NCBI GenBank assembly: GCA_964057225.1
Contig: OZ059895.1
Coordinates: 13,764,001-13,828,000 of the forward strand
Direction: 5' to 3'
Source: Auanema rhodensis
Lineage: Eukaryota > Nematoda > Chromadorea > Rhabditida > Rhabditidae
Length of the DNA: 64,000 bases
The position numbers were made by a program, and so were the translations under genes. The notes beneath the pieces were generated by a model, which made no database searches, was not told the origin of the DNA, and saw nothing but the letters and a program-made list of their open reading frames with translations. Below are positions 1-13,400 of the stretch, one piece after another. The number at the start of each line of letters is the position of its first letter. The first letter of the stretch is position 1.

Positions 1-2555
1 AAAGTTGCGATTTTTGATCCAGTTGAACGCCATCTTGTTTCCCTAAGCGTAAAGCAATGCAGTGTTTACAATCCACCGAGTTAAAAGGTGCTTTAGCGTT
101 CGGATGTGATGCGCAAACGCAGGACGCAAGAGCAGAAAGAATAGCTGACAGTTCAACAGGAGAATTAGGAGAATAATCCAAATCTAAAGTTGCAGAAACA
201 AGTATTCCGAAAGATGACTGTTCAGAGACAGCTACAAAGGTTGCAATATTTGATAATGCTGCCTTAATGTTTTAGCAATAACGTACAAATAAGAAAACCA
301 AACTTACTTGAACTAGACAACTACGATGACTTTGCAAAGCAGAGAGGAAAAGGGTTCGACGCCATTCCGAAAACCCTTTTAATAAAGCTAAGGGTGCTAA
401 TGAACATTCTCTCAGATGATCATCTGATTAAAACAAAATTTAAGAATACCATAATAATAAAAATACTCAGAATATTTTGGCATTTTTTAGCCGTTTTAAT
501 AAATTCTCGGAGAAGAGGAATAGAATTGAAATGTCTTTTAGCAGCTAGGATTAATTCAGGATCCTGAAATTAATTCTGAGATATAAGACTAGTACCAAAT
601 ATACCGTTAACCATGGAAGTGAGAAAAAAGCAACTGCTAAAGAAGGAGCAAAGACATTTTCTTTTACAACGTCTCCAATCATTTCCAATAATGCACGAAA
701 AAGATCTGGAGAGCTGTGAGTGCATGATTTTTCAAGCATCTGAAAAAATTATCTCTGTAAAAAAAACTTTTTTTTATTAACTTGAAGAAGGAAATTTTCG
801 TCAGGCAGAACTTTAGCAAGCAATTCATCAGCTAAGGTATTGTGACACCTGGTCAATGCAGCCATGATGACCCTGCGAACTAATATAGATTCGACTAGTT
901 TTTCTTCTCTAATAAGAGTACAAGTTTTTTTAAGAGTAATCCCACAGAGCCAATTGCAATACATTCTAAAAAAAATGTATAAAACCTATCATCCACTATG
1001 TATTACTTGGTTCCCGTCAACTTATCAATTGCTAGCATAAAGCACAAGTAAGGGACTAGTTGTTCAATCATTTCACTACCATCCGTATAAGACAAAACCG
1101 TGGAGATTAATTTCTGAGAAAAAAAAGGTGAAAGCATTATTTTCAAAAATAAACTTGTAATTCCTTCAAAATATCCTTAGTAAGTTCATGTTTACAAATA
1201 TCTTTAGTTTTTAAACGGCTTAGAATGAGGCAAATAACAGAGATCATCTTGACCAGACGTGCAGCTGAAATACGAAGTAATCACTTATTAATCATGTCAA
1301 GCTTACGTGGATTCACATGACCATTAGCAATTTCAATAAATTTTTTCCCCCATAATAAAACAGATTCCAAGTCAATATTTGCAAACGTTTTCTTTTTCTC
1401 AAAATTAGGAAGTTTATCAGCGAAAACCTAAAAAATGTTTTTTTTTTGAAAAAAGATGTGTAAACTCTAACACTGAAAAATGAATGATGAGCTTCTTGAA
1501 GACTTGTGGAATATGTCGATATTGTACTATTTTCAGCTAAATACGTTTCCACCTAAATGGTATACAAACATAAAAATATTTTCAGAAATACTGTACTTGT
1601 ATCATTCTGTCAATTAATAGCCGGCAAACCACCCAATTCCCAAGATCAAGACTGATTAGCTTTTGGAATATTAAAACACATAACTAAAATAGTAGATAAA
1701 CCATGTTTTGCATAAAAAAGAACTAACGGTACGAAGTTGAATACTATGAATATTGTAAATTTTCAACAACACTTGCCAAAATTTGAGTAAATGATATTTA
1801 GAAAGAGCTTCAAAATTAAAATCGCCATGAATAAACAAATATCTGCAAATAACAACATAGTTAGGTTTCAAAGTTGCCTGTAACATTATAGACTGATAAA
1901 TAGTAACGTCATTTCCTTTCAAACTGGATATTGGAATGTGAATGATGGGTTGATTACTACTGTTATCATCATTTAGAGAAAAAAATACTTTTTGAGCTCC
2001 GCGTGAAACAGCTAAAAATATCACATATAGAAGCTGAATGAACATTTTTTACCATGAAGTTGATCAATGGAATTCATAAGAAAACGTTTCTGATCTTCCT
2101 CCCCAAAGAGTTTAGAAATTTTCAGAATGCTTGCTTGTAAAAGATCGCCAGCTCTATCATTCACAACACTTCCCATTTGAGAAACCAGTAATTTTGATAT
2201 ATACCATATCACAAATTCTTAAAGAAAATACTTCACATGTAACTTTAAAAATGCACTTACCTGGACCAAGCGGGTGTATTTTGTGAAGAATATGCAGAAA
2301 CATTTCCACAAATTCACAATGATTTTTGTATTCATGTACACCAAAAGTAGGGTTCAGAACATCTAGACGCAACAAAATTTCAAATCTCAGATCAATAAGT
2401 GTTTGTAAAACAAGAAGAGCTTCATTTCTAAGTTTCCTTGAATTAGCAATATCAGTGGTATCCCGTAGAGTTTTCCCTAATATGATCAATTTCTGAACAC
2501 ATTCATATTCTGTAGCAGGAATTTGTTGCAAATCTCGCTGAGACAATCTCGACAT
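1..2555 (-). CDS. atl-1: ATR-like checkpoint kinase, N-terminal part (runs off the left edge)
   Basis: Split gene read right to left; start ATG at 2553-2555. Exon 1 is 2261-2555 and exon 2 is about 2046-2213; further exons follow near 1671-2045, 1313-1552, 1140-1260, 780-960, 300-430 and 1-270, with less certain edges. I see only helical-repeat (HEAT-type) protein, no kinase domain, which would lie beyond the left edge. The identification comes from segments that line up in order with the N-terminal region of vertebrate ATR: an IPATEYECVQK start, then EFVIWYISKLL followed by a KISKLFGEED helix (compare EFSNWIITRLL in ATR), and later EWRRTLFLSALQS (compare EWRTAVYNWALQS). ATR is the nuclear PI3K-like kinase that signals replication stress; the N-terminus binds ATRIP. 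Another large HEAT protein cannot be fully excluded. The gene is divergent from the p23 gene, about 1.06 kb away. Confidence 0.55.
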
Positions 2556-3619
2556 ATCATCGGTTCAGCCTGAAGAGACTGTAACTATTATATCATTCCA
2601 GCTTGAAACGTAAAAAATTTATTTTAAGAAAAAATCTCCCACGAAAGCTTAAAGGAAAAACTCATTCTGGATTATCATATATTTCAAAATAATAAACTTC
2701 CCGCGTTTGCGTATTTATTTCAAATTTAACGGTTGCATACGCAAGGAAAACTGCTTGTACAACTTGAAAGTTGTCACAGCGTAGGCGATTGAAGTTCTAC
2801 AATCGCATATAGATTTGTAATCATTGAATAATCGATGCTTAAAAGATCTTATTTGAAAAATATAATGAAAAACAGTTTGAAGATTTAATATACTTAATAC
2901 CATAAAGCTAATTGAAACGTCTAGTTTTTCCTTTTAAATTATAAAATGGATTACGCTTTTAATAAATGCGTTTTTTTTCTGATTACAAGCGTGCTTTGTA
3001 ATTGAAGAAAATTCCTTTGATTTTATGTATATGTTAATTTAAATACCTTCGCTTTAGCCTTTTTGAATAAAAACTCAAATATTTGACTCTGCTGTGAATA
3101 TCTAAAAATATTATTAACACCTCACCACCTTAAAAAAGTTAGTTTTAAAAAAAAAACGAAGACTTAGAAATATTCTTTGCCTCGAACTATAACTTGACAG
3201 CTCAAAATGCACATCAAGCATTTTTACAATATTATATATAATCCTAATTAAATAATGTTTTTGTACACATTCTATTGATTTTCTATCATGTTTATTCTTA
3301 CCATTAATTGATTTGGTAAAACTTTATATTGGGAAATTATTTTTTTGACATATATGCCCTATGCCTTGTCGATAATTTTTGATTTTTTAATAGTTTTAAT
3401 ATGCCTGTTATCAAATAAAAATGAAAATTGGTCCTACAGCGCGGACGAAAAATATTCGAGAGAATTTCAAATCGCGACCTATAACAGAAGTGAAGTAGTT
3501 TTCTAGACTATTCCTTTATATGAGTTAGGATGCCTTTTTATACGATTTTTTATAAGGAGTTTTTATAATATTTGTTTGGAATATCTTGATTTAAGCTTGT
3601 TAATCATTTTCGGTCGGTA
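2556..3619. promoter_or_regulatory. Divergent intergenic region between ATR-like and p23 genes
   Basis: About 1.06 kb of AT-rich DNA between two divergently transcribed start codons, so it must hold both promoters. I see no coding exon and no recognisable motif beyond homopolymer T and A runs. The role is inferred from position only. Confidence 0.4.
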
Positions 3620-4353
3620 ATGGCGCGTCAACCACCAGTTTCTTGGGCTCAAAGAGAGCAATTTATCTTCTTGAAGTTTGAAGTTGATGAAGTCAAACTC
3701 GAAGATTTATCAATTACTGATGGAAACAAACTTCATTTCGCGTAATTATCCTTTTTCTTATCAATATAATAAATATATTTTAGAGGATCAAGTCACAATG
3801 AAAAATTCGAGACTACCATGGAACTTTTTGATGAAGTTGTTTCAGTTTAATGGTATATGCGTTTACGTTCTGATTTCAGGTTAAATTTGATGAAATCAAA
3901 AAAGCCAATAATCGCGTTTTTGAAATCTCTATCCCTAAGAAAGAAGCTCAATGGTGGCCTAGACTTCTTAAAGCTAAAGGAAAAGTATGTTGTCTCAGTT
4001 GATGACAATGAATGATTATTGTAGGCTCATTGGCTCAGAGTAGATTTCGATAAGTGGGTAGATGAAGATGAAGAAGGAGCTAGTGAAGAAGCTCCATCTG
4101 GAATGGGTGATTTCGATCTTCAGTCTTACATGCAACAGATGGGAGCTGGAGGTATTATTCTTAAATTTTAAACGAAACATGTTCTTAAAAATAGGAATGG
4201 GAATGGGAATGGGCGGCGGCGGCCCTGCCGACTTCGAAGGTTTGGAGGATGAAGAAGAGGATGGTATTACATTAATTTAAAAATTGTATTTCACTATTTT
4301 TTTTTGTAGAAATGCCAATGTTGGAGGAAGATGGAGAAACCAAGGCAAATTAG
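3620..4353 (+). CDS. daf-41: p23 / PTGES3-like HSP90 co-chaperone
   Basis: Six exons: 3620-3741, 3784-3844, 3880-3984, 4025-4151, 4195-4263 and 4310-4353, giving 175 residues with all phases consistent. The N-terminal CS domain begins MARQPPVSWAQ and carries the p23 signature WWPRLLK, followed by HWLRVDFDKW. The tail is acidic with a Met/Gly run (GMGMGMGGGG) and ends EMPMLEEDGETKAN. p23 binds the ATP-bound closed state of HSP90 in the cytosol and stabilises client complexes; the acidic tail contributes passive chaperone activity. Length is close to vertebrate p23 (about 160). Introns are only 34-50 bases. An AATAAA poly(A) signal lies at 4465-4470, overlapping the convergent ACMSD gene's end region (123 bases between the two stop codons). 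The gene symbol is that of the C. elegans orthologue. Confidence 0.93.
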
Positions 4354-4476
4354 ATCAATTTTTGAATTGTTATACTCTCATAAGAATGTTCTCATGCTCG
4401 TTTGTTTTGGTTGTTTGTGTTCTTACGCGTTTTTTGCTACCAACTTTAATTAATGTTTATAATTAATAAATTTCTT

Positions 4477-7400
4477 TCAAAATGGTGTGTTGTTCAATTT
4501 AGTTTCGTCAAGTTCCAAGAGCTCAATGCAATTTTTCCAAAGAATAGCATCCTTATTTAGAGTTGTTAGGTCATTATAGTCCTCGACAACCTGTCCCACA
4601 GAAAGTTCACCGAGGGGGAAAGGATAGTCGGTGCCGAGAACGATTTTTTCCTGAAATACGCAAAAATGAAATGGTATAAGAAGTGTTGACAAACTATTCC
4701 AACGGTGTGAATTAGCAAGCGTAGAGCTTCTGGATCATGTACTAGAGAATCAGTCCAAATTTTATTGTTAAGTTCCATAGGAGAAACATTACAGTCTGTA
4801 GCGCATAGATCTGGCCTCACCTAAAAATATAATAAAAGTTAGTTTCCAACTAATTTGTTTCTTTACCTTGTAGCCATGAGCCACTCTTCCGGCTATTTGA
4901 GGATAAGACCCACCTCCATGAGCAAAACAGAAGCGCAAACGGGGGAATAGTAGAAGCACATTGCCCATTAAGATAGAGCATATAGCTTGAGCTGTTTCGG
5001 AAGGCATCCCTAAATTTCAAAATAATTTTTTTTTCTCAACTCTTCCTTGCCTACAAGCCATGGCATCCAATACTTTTTGAGCCTACCATCCCAACCATGC
5101 ATATCCCAGGGATGAACAAAAATTACGACATTGAGATCTTGGCATTCCTAATATGAATTAATGTTATTTTGCTACGAACTATATCGCATTCCGAATAAAC
5201 AAATAAATATACCTTATATAAAGGCCAGAATTCTTTGTCATCCAAGCTTTTTTCTCCAATATGGGATCCTACTTCGATTCCACGGAAACCCATAGAAACA
5301 CATCTCCGCAGTTCCTAAATAGTGAATGTAAAAATATATATAATTTTTAATAGATTAATATTAATATTAATATTTTTTGGTACAAGAAAAATAAGAGCAG
5401 ATTATATATATATATTGAAAAGTATAAGCAAATTAGATAACACTCTTAAACTGAGTGAACAAGAGACGGAAGATGGAAGAATAAAAACTGAAAGGAGGTT
5501 GTCAACAAAATCTACTAATATCAATTCATTTTTTTCAAATAAAACGTAATGAGCGGTTGAATTTCATTATTACCAGGGAGAAGCTCAATTTCAAGTTCAT
5601 TTTATTATTCTACGTCTTATAAATAGAGAAAAGCTCGTGGTGTCACTATATATATTTCGTTTTACCTAAATCTTTTATAAATATTCGCTGTTTTACTAAT
5701 TGATCGAATTAGTTCATATTTCATTTAGAATTAAGATTTGAGTAGAATCAGTTAATTCATAGCCTATTCTTCTTCCAAAGCAAAACTTATTTATGGAACT
5801 ATAAGTTGTTTATTTATTTCATGTTCATTTGTTATGAACTGTGAGAGGATGTACAAAGTACTTTGGAAATACAGAATATTTTATTTCTGCTATACTAGGC
5901 GGTCCATTACCATGAATATATTATATTATATTTTTTTTAAATGAAAATGTTGGGTATATTTTCTATTTTCCTTCCTATGGCTAATTAAGATAAATTACTA
6001 CAAAGTGGATATTTTCTATGTAGGTTTGTTCGATCCGAATTAATCTATTCAGCTAGCATCAGAAAGCTGCTCAGTTTTTGTAGGAAAACTACAATCATGT
6101 AAATACTCCTTAATTTCCTTTCCTTTCCGTATTTAAGCCAAACGAGTGTCATAAAGCTCATTACAATCAATCAACTTTGAATTTTCTGAAAAAAAGGAGA
6201 TTCCGACGTTTTTTGAAGAAAATGGAAATTAAAAATAAGTACGATGATGCTAAAGCATTATTTAACAGTATTTAGAGAGAATGTATAGTCATTTGATTCT
6301 ACGAATTTAAGTTCTTATCCAAAGTCTACCCTGTATTCTGCATCTTTTAGTCTTTTTACAAAAAAAAATAGAAAAAGCACCATAAAAGTAGTTAGAGAAG
6401 GAGAGAACTAGTTGGTGGGTGGGACTAACTAAAGCAGAAGAAGAAGAAGAAGAAGAAGCCTAAACCCCGCCTCTCTTTTGACAATCAATTGGCTAGGGGC
6501 TGTGCCTCTCTTCCTTCCCACCCCTTTAGCCGTACGTGTGGTACTATGTGTGGCCAGACTGCACTGATGAGCTTTCTTATAGTTTTCGTAAAGTTTTTAC
6601 ATATTTTTCATATCCATTTTTTAATATTCAATCTCCTTACTATATATTAATTGTAATGACTGATTAAGAGCAAGCATTACGTTTGTATTAACACTTTATA
6701 TTGAGATATTCTTCTTTTTAAAATAAGTATAGTCTATGAATATGTAATGACTCTATTATATTGGATACTAATAGAGAATATTACTTTATATTATTTTATC
6801 ATAATTATAACTTTTTTTATTAAATTAATCATTCATTTTCTATGATTTCTTTGTTCTTTTCATTAATAAGTATTACGATCTGTTTTTCAAGATACCATAT
6901 AAGCTTCATTTTTTATTTCAAAACTTACATAACTTGAATATTGAACGATCATTGATTTGTATTTTACAGGTTGCAGGTTTAGCCAACATTGGGTGTTATC
7001 TACTATATTAGAAATATTTAATCCTAATCTTTATAATCATCTGAAAGCTAATAATGCATCAGTTACATCTTTTACTTTTTCTTCTGTTTATGCTCATGAT
7101 TTCTGGATCAGGACGGTGAGTATACATTTACATTAAAAAAAAAAGAAGAGAAGCCTTTTTTGTTAAACAAATTAATTTTGTCACGTCTGAGGAGTTGAAG
7201 AGAACACAAGAATTAGAGAAGGGGGGATAACAAATGCATTGACTTTCCAAAGCTGTAGTAATGACATGCCTTGCTTATGGTATAAAGTCAGTTTGGTTTC
7301 TTATACTACCTTCAGAATCTATATGATTTGATTTGGACCTCACTAAATTTGCCATCACAGATCGAAGAGTTCTCGTAAAGGAGCCAAGAGAGAAAGAAAA

Positions 7401-10400
7401 CGAAAAAAGAGAGATAGGGAAAAAAAAGGAAAAAAAGATGGAGAGATAGAGAGAGAGTGAGGACGAGAAAAAGGAAATACCGATAGAAGAGAGCTGGTGC
7501 AGGAAAAGAATGGAGAACGAAAAGAAAGAAGTCAAAACTAGTCCCACACGCACACAGCATTGCCGCAGCTGCCATGGTTCTCAAAGCGTCTGTGTGAAAA
7601 TGGAGCTTTTTGTTTTGAAGCCAAGAAGCAAATTATTAGTTGAAAAGGGAAAATGATGCTGACTATCCATGTAGCGGTTGATGGAATTATGCTTCATAAC
7701 AGAAAAAAAGAAGCGAATGATGAAAGGATTAGAAGTAAAGAGAGTGAAAGAGTAACTAATTAGATTTCATAAATATAGTCAGTGATTTGACTATATCTAG
7801 CTTTTCAATATTCTACGGATTTTCTTTTTTTTCACTTTTTAATCATTTCATAAAACATAGGAGAAGCTATTGTTCCCTCTAGGACCATATTTATTACGTT
7901 TCGTTGGGCTATTTTTACTCGAATATATTCTATTTCACCGAATATTTAAAGTACACTGATAACGATAAAATATGTGAAACTTTTAAAGTTCAGGAGGATG
8001 AAATTTTTTACTAAGAGTTGAAGAAGAGCTCAAACTTTGCCAAACCTCCCCAATCTCGTCAATCATGACGTTCATGAGTCTCAAAGGCTCAGCATAGCAT
8101 TGTGCTCACAGATCATTAGTAAGCGTGGGATGATTCGCTTAGCATCTTTGTGAAAATTTTGTATTAAAGCATAATCACAAAACCTTTAGATTGACCCTCT
8201 ATATAACTATCTCAATTATTAGAAATTGTTATTTTTATATGCGACATCATGAAATGTGAATTGAAAAAAAAATCCAAATTGATAACAATGGATATTTCAA
8301 ATTTTTACGTTTTCTACTTAAATATATATTATTTAAATTAACTTTTTAACATAAAAATATTATATTTTTGTTGTAAGTTAGGAGATATAGACGTATTATC
8401 AAAGTATTTTTATATAATTTTCTATTATTATCTTCATAAATACTTGTTGATGAATTTGGAACTTATGTACAGAACGTCTGATGGAGCACGTAAGGAACAA
8501 GAAAGTTAAGATGTTCATTGGAAATGATTATATTACATTCCAGTCTGAACTAATTTAATCCAATGAATTCTTACTACCAACATTATATTGGATAGTTCTT
8601 TTTTTCTCAAATAGGCGTTGTCAATCTGAGTTGTCCTCCCGCACCACAACGAACAGAGGGAGATAGAGAGAAAGAGGCTTAGAGAGAGAGGAGGAGGAGG
8701 AGGAGGAGAGAGAGAGAATAATATAGAAGCAGCTAGCGAAAGACTAAACGAATGAGTGAGAAAAAGTATTGACTAGACACCAGGTCCAAGGGGAATTGAA
8801 ACGGATGACGGAATAGCCATCTAACAGAGAGCGGAGTATGAAACGAAGGAAAGAAGGCAAGGAGTAGTAGGCCTTAAGTTATCGGGAGCTGCGGACCTTA
8901 GGTTGTCCTTATTCTGACCGAAAGCACTTGTCGAAAGATTACAAAAGCAGCTGTGATCATTCGACATGTTGCTCTACACAAGATGTCAACAGCGCTATCT
9001 TCAAGTAAATAAGAGTTCGTTAAAAAGAACGATGACCAATTAACTCAGAACCAAAATGTGAAAGCTAATAACCATGAAATGGGAAAGAATGTTTTTGGAA
9101 GATAATTATAACTTAGGAAGTACTGCACATGTCTGTTTTATGTATGAGAAAACTTTGACGATTCACAAGGATCCATGGGTGGGCTGATTAAACAGCTTCA
9201 CGAAAATTAGATTACACTCAAATCTTTATTTTTCTCGTTTCCCCCCGTCCTTTTACTGCATCAACAATTTTTCTCATGTGCGGTCGGCTGTTCACAGATG
9301 ATTAACTTAGTTTTTTTTAAAATTTCGCAGCATATTGTAGTGCATGGGATGAATGAAAGTTCTCAATATAAAGTAAAGTGTTTCCATAGATGTAAATGGA
9401 AAAATTATATAAATTAAGATATAGTTACAAGAGGAGATTATAACTGTCTATGAGCTAAATAATATACCATTTAGTATAATAAGTTTAATTTTCAGAAAAG
9501 CAGTTTATAGAAGGAATTCTCGTCAGCTGCGGCGTTTGAGTCGAAACTATGATTGGGAAGTGGATGAGCACGGAGGGCTTAGACCGTTTAATCCTGGAAA
9601 GGTAAGATCGCATTGCCTTTTTCTCAACATATTCTTTCGGCGATTCTATGCTTTAGAGGTTATGCACGTGCTCAAAGTGGCATTGCATTTCTATTTCAAG
9701 ATATGTCCGATGTATTCTCAAGACCTTTGTTCTATTCTATGAATTTGAATAAATAAGCTATTAGAAAGAGAGAAAGTGAGAGAGAAAGAGGTTGCGATTG
9801 AAAGCGAGCAACAAAGAGAATGCTTTTGGAATAAGATGATCATAGCTGAATATATCACGTGGCCTTGTTGATTTATAATTTTGAATTGAGGAAGCAGACA
9901 CATCCGAATTCCAAAAAGCATTGGTTTCATTAAGAACAGTATGATTGCTATAAAAGCTTGTCATCGATTTGTCTCAAATATGAAATTTGAGTTCCTGCAT
10001 CAAGTTGCTAAGGCACGTCATAAACTCTCATCCAACATGTAATTTCTATTCTTTCAGTCAAGCATTATTAAGTTGCAAAACTTGGAGAGACATGATTTTG
10101 AGAGAGAAGAAAATATTTAGAATAAAGCACGAAAATTTATTAATCATACGCATAAAAGAAGCTTATATTCATAATTAATCAGAAAATAATATGAAAATTA
10201 TCAATTTTTAGATGATTCGAGCGACTGAAAGCCAAATGTGTGCAAATGATTCATACATTCTTCAAAAGATCATGGCTGGATACAACCGACATAAAATTCC
10301 AGGAGGACGAGTAAGTTTTTAATTTAGTTATATAAAAGTTTTTCTCTTTACTCCTCCATACATGTATTGTATGATTTGTGCAGTAATGCTCCGGAATTAG

Positions 10401-13400
10401 CCAAATCTCACATAGTTAGTCGGCTGTTGTCGTAGCGGATCTCAAAGATTGATGCGAAATCCTGCAAACAATTTGGCTTTTGTGTCCATTATTCCTATTT
10501 CACCAAATATACGAGTCCGTTGCCATTAAAGTTTCCAAGCCAAACAAATATTTTTTTGATTTAATTTTCGACAAAACATACGAAAAGCAACATGTATACG
10601 GCCAAGATTTAGGAAATTTACTTTTAAACATGATAGAGATGAAGTTCTCCAAAAGCGACTAAGAAAAACTGATAATAGCATTGAAGTAGTTTTACTTAGA
10701 TTTCTGATGCATATCCTTCAATCCAAATATGGTGATGGGCTGCGGCAAGATAATAACCTATTTCCATACGTTATAAGCCTGAGACATCCCATATGGACAC
10801 TAGACGAATTTATTCTGTTCCGTATTCCTGCTTATATTATCTGAAAACCAAGTGAAAGAACATTGTTGGGCAACAACTATTTCAAGGCTTGGGAATGCTC
10901 AATCGAAACTTGAATGAAGTTTCTAAAAAGTAAACAAATTCTTTTAGCCTGTTTTGCCTTTTTTAATGACAGACAAAAATTAAGGAAATAGATAGTTAGC
11001 CTCATCAAAAATTGTGATGACCTTTCTCTCCAGGGAAATGAGCCACAAGACAGAAAGCTGGTTGCTAGTGTTAGTGACGAAATTAGATTTTCGCATTTTG
11101 GCTTCAACCCGGCCATTCACACGATTTCACACAGTTCGCTTCTCTTCGTTATGAGAAATTCTATTCAGACTCAAAAAGTGAGAGCAAAAACTTTAAAAAG
11201 AGGAGAAAAACTTGAAGGGAGGATGCCATTATTTTCGTCGAGGACGACGTTATAAGCTCTGAAAACAGGAATCAAAGATGTATGACAAATCACAACGATC
11301 TTTTATATATATAATCGCAAAAAAAATCTTTTGCTTGAGACTCAGTAGTATCCTAACCACAATAATAAAATTGTAATTCAACTAGAGTTTGTATTTCATT
11401 AAAATCAAAAACATTATAATCTTTATTTCAGGTTGATGTACAGGTTGAAGTATGGGTACAAGAGATCACAACGATCTCAGATATTACTAGTGATTTTCAA
11501 GTAAAATTTGTTATTTTATTAAAAAAATTAATAAAATAATATTATTTTCAGTTAGATATCTACATATCCGAGATGTGGCTAGATCCAGCTCTCGTATATA
11601 GTGACTTAAATCCATGCAAACAGAATCTATCATTGAATAGTGTTCTTTTGGAAAAGCTTTGGACACCAAATTCATGTTTCATCAATTCAAAAACGGCTGA
11701 TATACACAAAAGTCCATTCCCAAATATATTTCTGTTGATATACTCCAATGGATCAGGTATTTTCCAAGTTTTTTTCGATTGAAAGAAATATTTTTAATAT
11801 ATATATAGTGAGAAAAACATGAAAATTAGAAGATAATTTATTGATTCTAAATGAATCAGTAAAATTTAATTTATATATATTACTGCTTTCCAATCTGTTG
11901 ATTAATCGTATTCATTATGTGCTAAATGGAAAGCATGAGAGAGATAATTTCTTTTCAAAAAAAAAAGAAAAAGAAATATTTCTCTCGACTCGAAGAATAT
12001 TTGATTGCTATGACTGGGATTATCACGGATATTTGAAAAAGAAAGTTGGTATCCTTTCTAGTTAGTTAAGTTGTTCCTTACCATAAGATACTCATAAGAT
12101 TAGATTGTTATGATTTTTCTTATTTCAACTCAAATTAGAAATTTCTTGAAAGTTTTTTCCATGAATGGATTAAGTTTTTGCTATCAACTTATGTAATGAA
12201 GATGATTGTAGTTTAGAAACAAAAACAAAAGAAATCGTAAAAGCCTTAAAGAATCAGCCATTTCCTTTGATTTCATTTGAATATCAGATAACTCTTCCGA
12301 CTACATAATGTGAAAAGTTTAATTCATTAGATCTTTGAATTAAAAATTCAAGCAAGCAGTCAAGTTTTTAGTTTTTGTGTGAATATATTAGCCTTTCCTA
12401 TTTGCTATATCTTTTTGTTTGTGTAAGAACTCAAAGCGTTTTCATTGATTTGAACAAAATTTAAGATCTTGAACTCTAAGTACTAGCTTAGCTTCATTTT
12501 CGTCAAAATAATGCTTTGGATTGGTTTGTAGAGACATCTATTGGAGATGAAATCGATATGAATGCTTATATGTCGTTATATTGGTAATATTCATGCTTAT
12601 AAAAAATGAGGGAGTTGTGAAATGCTGAGAAAGGAGAAAGAACTAACGTTAAAGCTTTACTACGCAAACCACCGAAGAATAGAAAGACGGATGAATTGGA
12701 GAGATAAAGAACTTTGCATCGATCTCCTTCCAGACAACGCATTGGCTGCCCTCGCTAATAGTAACTGGAGTTTTAGAAATAGACTCAGCGAGAAAAGATA
12801 TCGGAATAGGGAATGAATGATGTTGATGAGGAATTGACACTCCAATGATGCTTGAGTTTCAGAGTAAAATGAAATAAACTGAGAAACATGAAGAATATGC
12901 TTAATACATTCCAAGTTTTACCATATCAATTCATTTCTTATACTTCTTTCAAATAGCTCAGACAAATTTCTTTGAAATAACGGAAAAAGAACCGGTAGTT
13001 TTAACTTCCTGTCACTGTCGTTATAATAAAGATTCACAAATCATATTTGATGAATAAGTATGTTTAAGTTTGTGAATATAAATTCATAAATCATGTTTAT
13101 GTCATGAGCTACTATAGCATGATAAAGCATGAGCATCTAGCAGCATGATTATGAGAATAATCAAGGATTATATATAAGGGGTTAGAAAAACTGAATTAAG
13201 GCTTTATCTTATTTGACAAAAAAAAAAGAAAAATAATCAAAATTATTCTTAATTCTGTGTGTTTAAGTGTGGACGAACTACCGTTTGAAGCTACAAGGAC
13301 CATGTTTGATGGATTTGACACGATTTCCATTTGATAATGTTACATGTTCATTAACATTTGAATCTTTTAAGTGAGTTTATATAGTATATAACTAGATTTA

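Noticed and set aside
4477-5314. ACMSD pseudogene lacking its N-terminal half
   Set aside because: The missing half was found at 15870-16382 on the same strand, in phase and complete with the metal-binding DIHAH motif.
7275-7584. Two overlapping minus-strand frames of about 90 codons
   Set aside because: They translate a purine-rich simple repeat into low-complexity Ser/Phe/Leu sequence and lie inside a channel intron.
10008-10030. TAAGGCACG, matching the first nine bases of the conserved miR-124 family
   Set aside because: The remaining bases do not match and no precursor hairpin can be drawn around it; it is a chance match in an intron.
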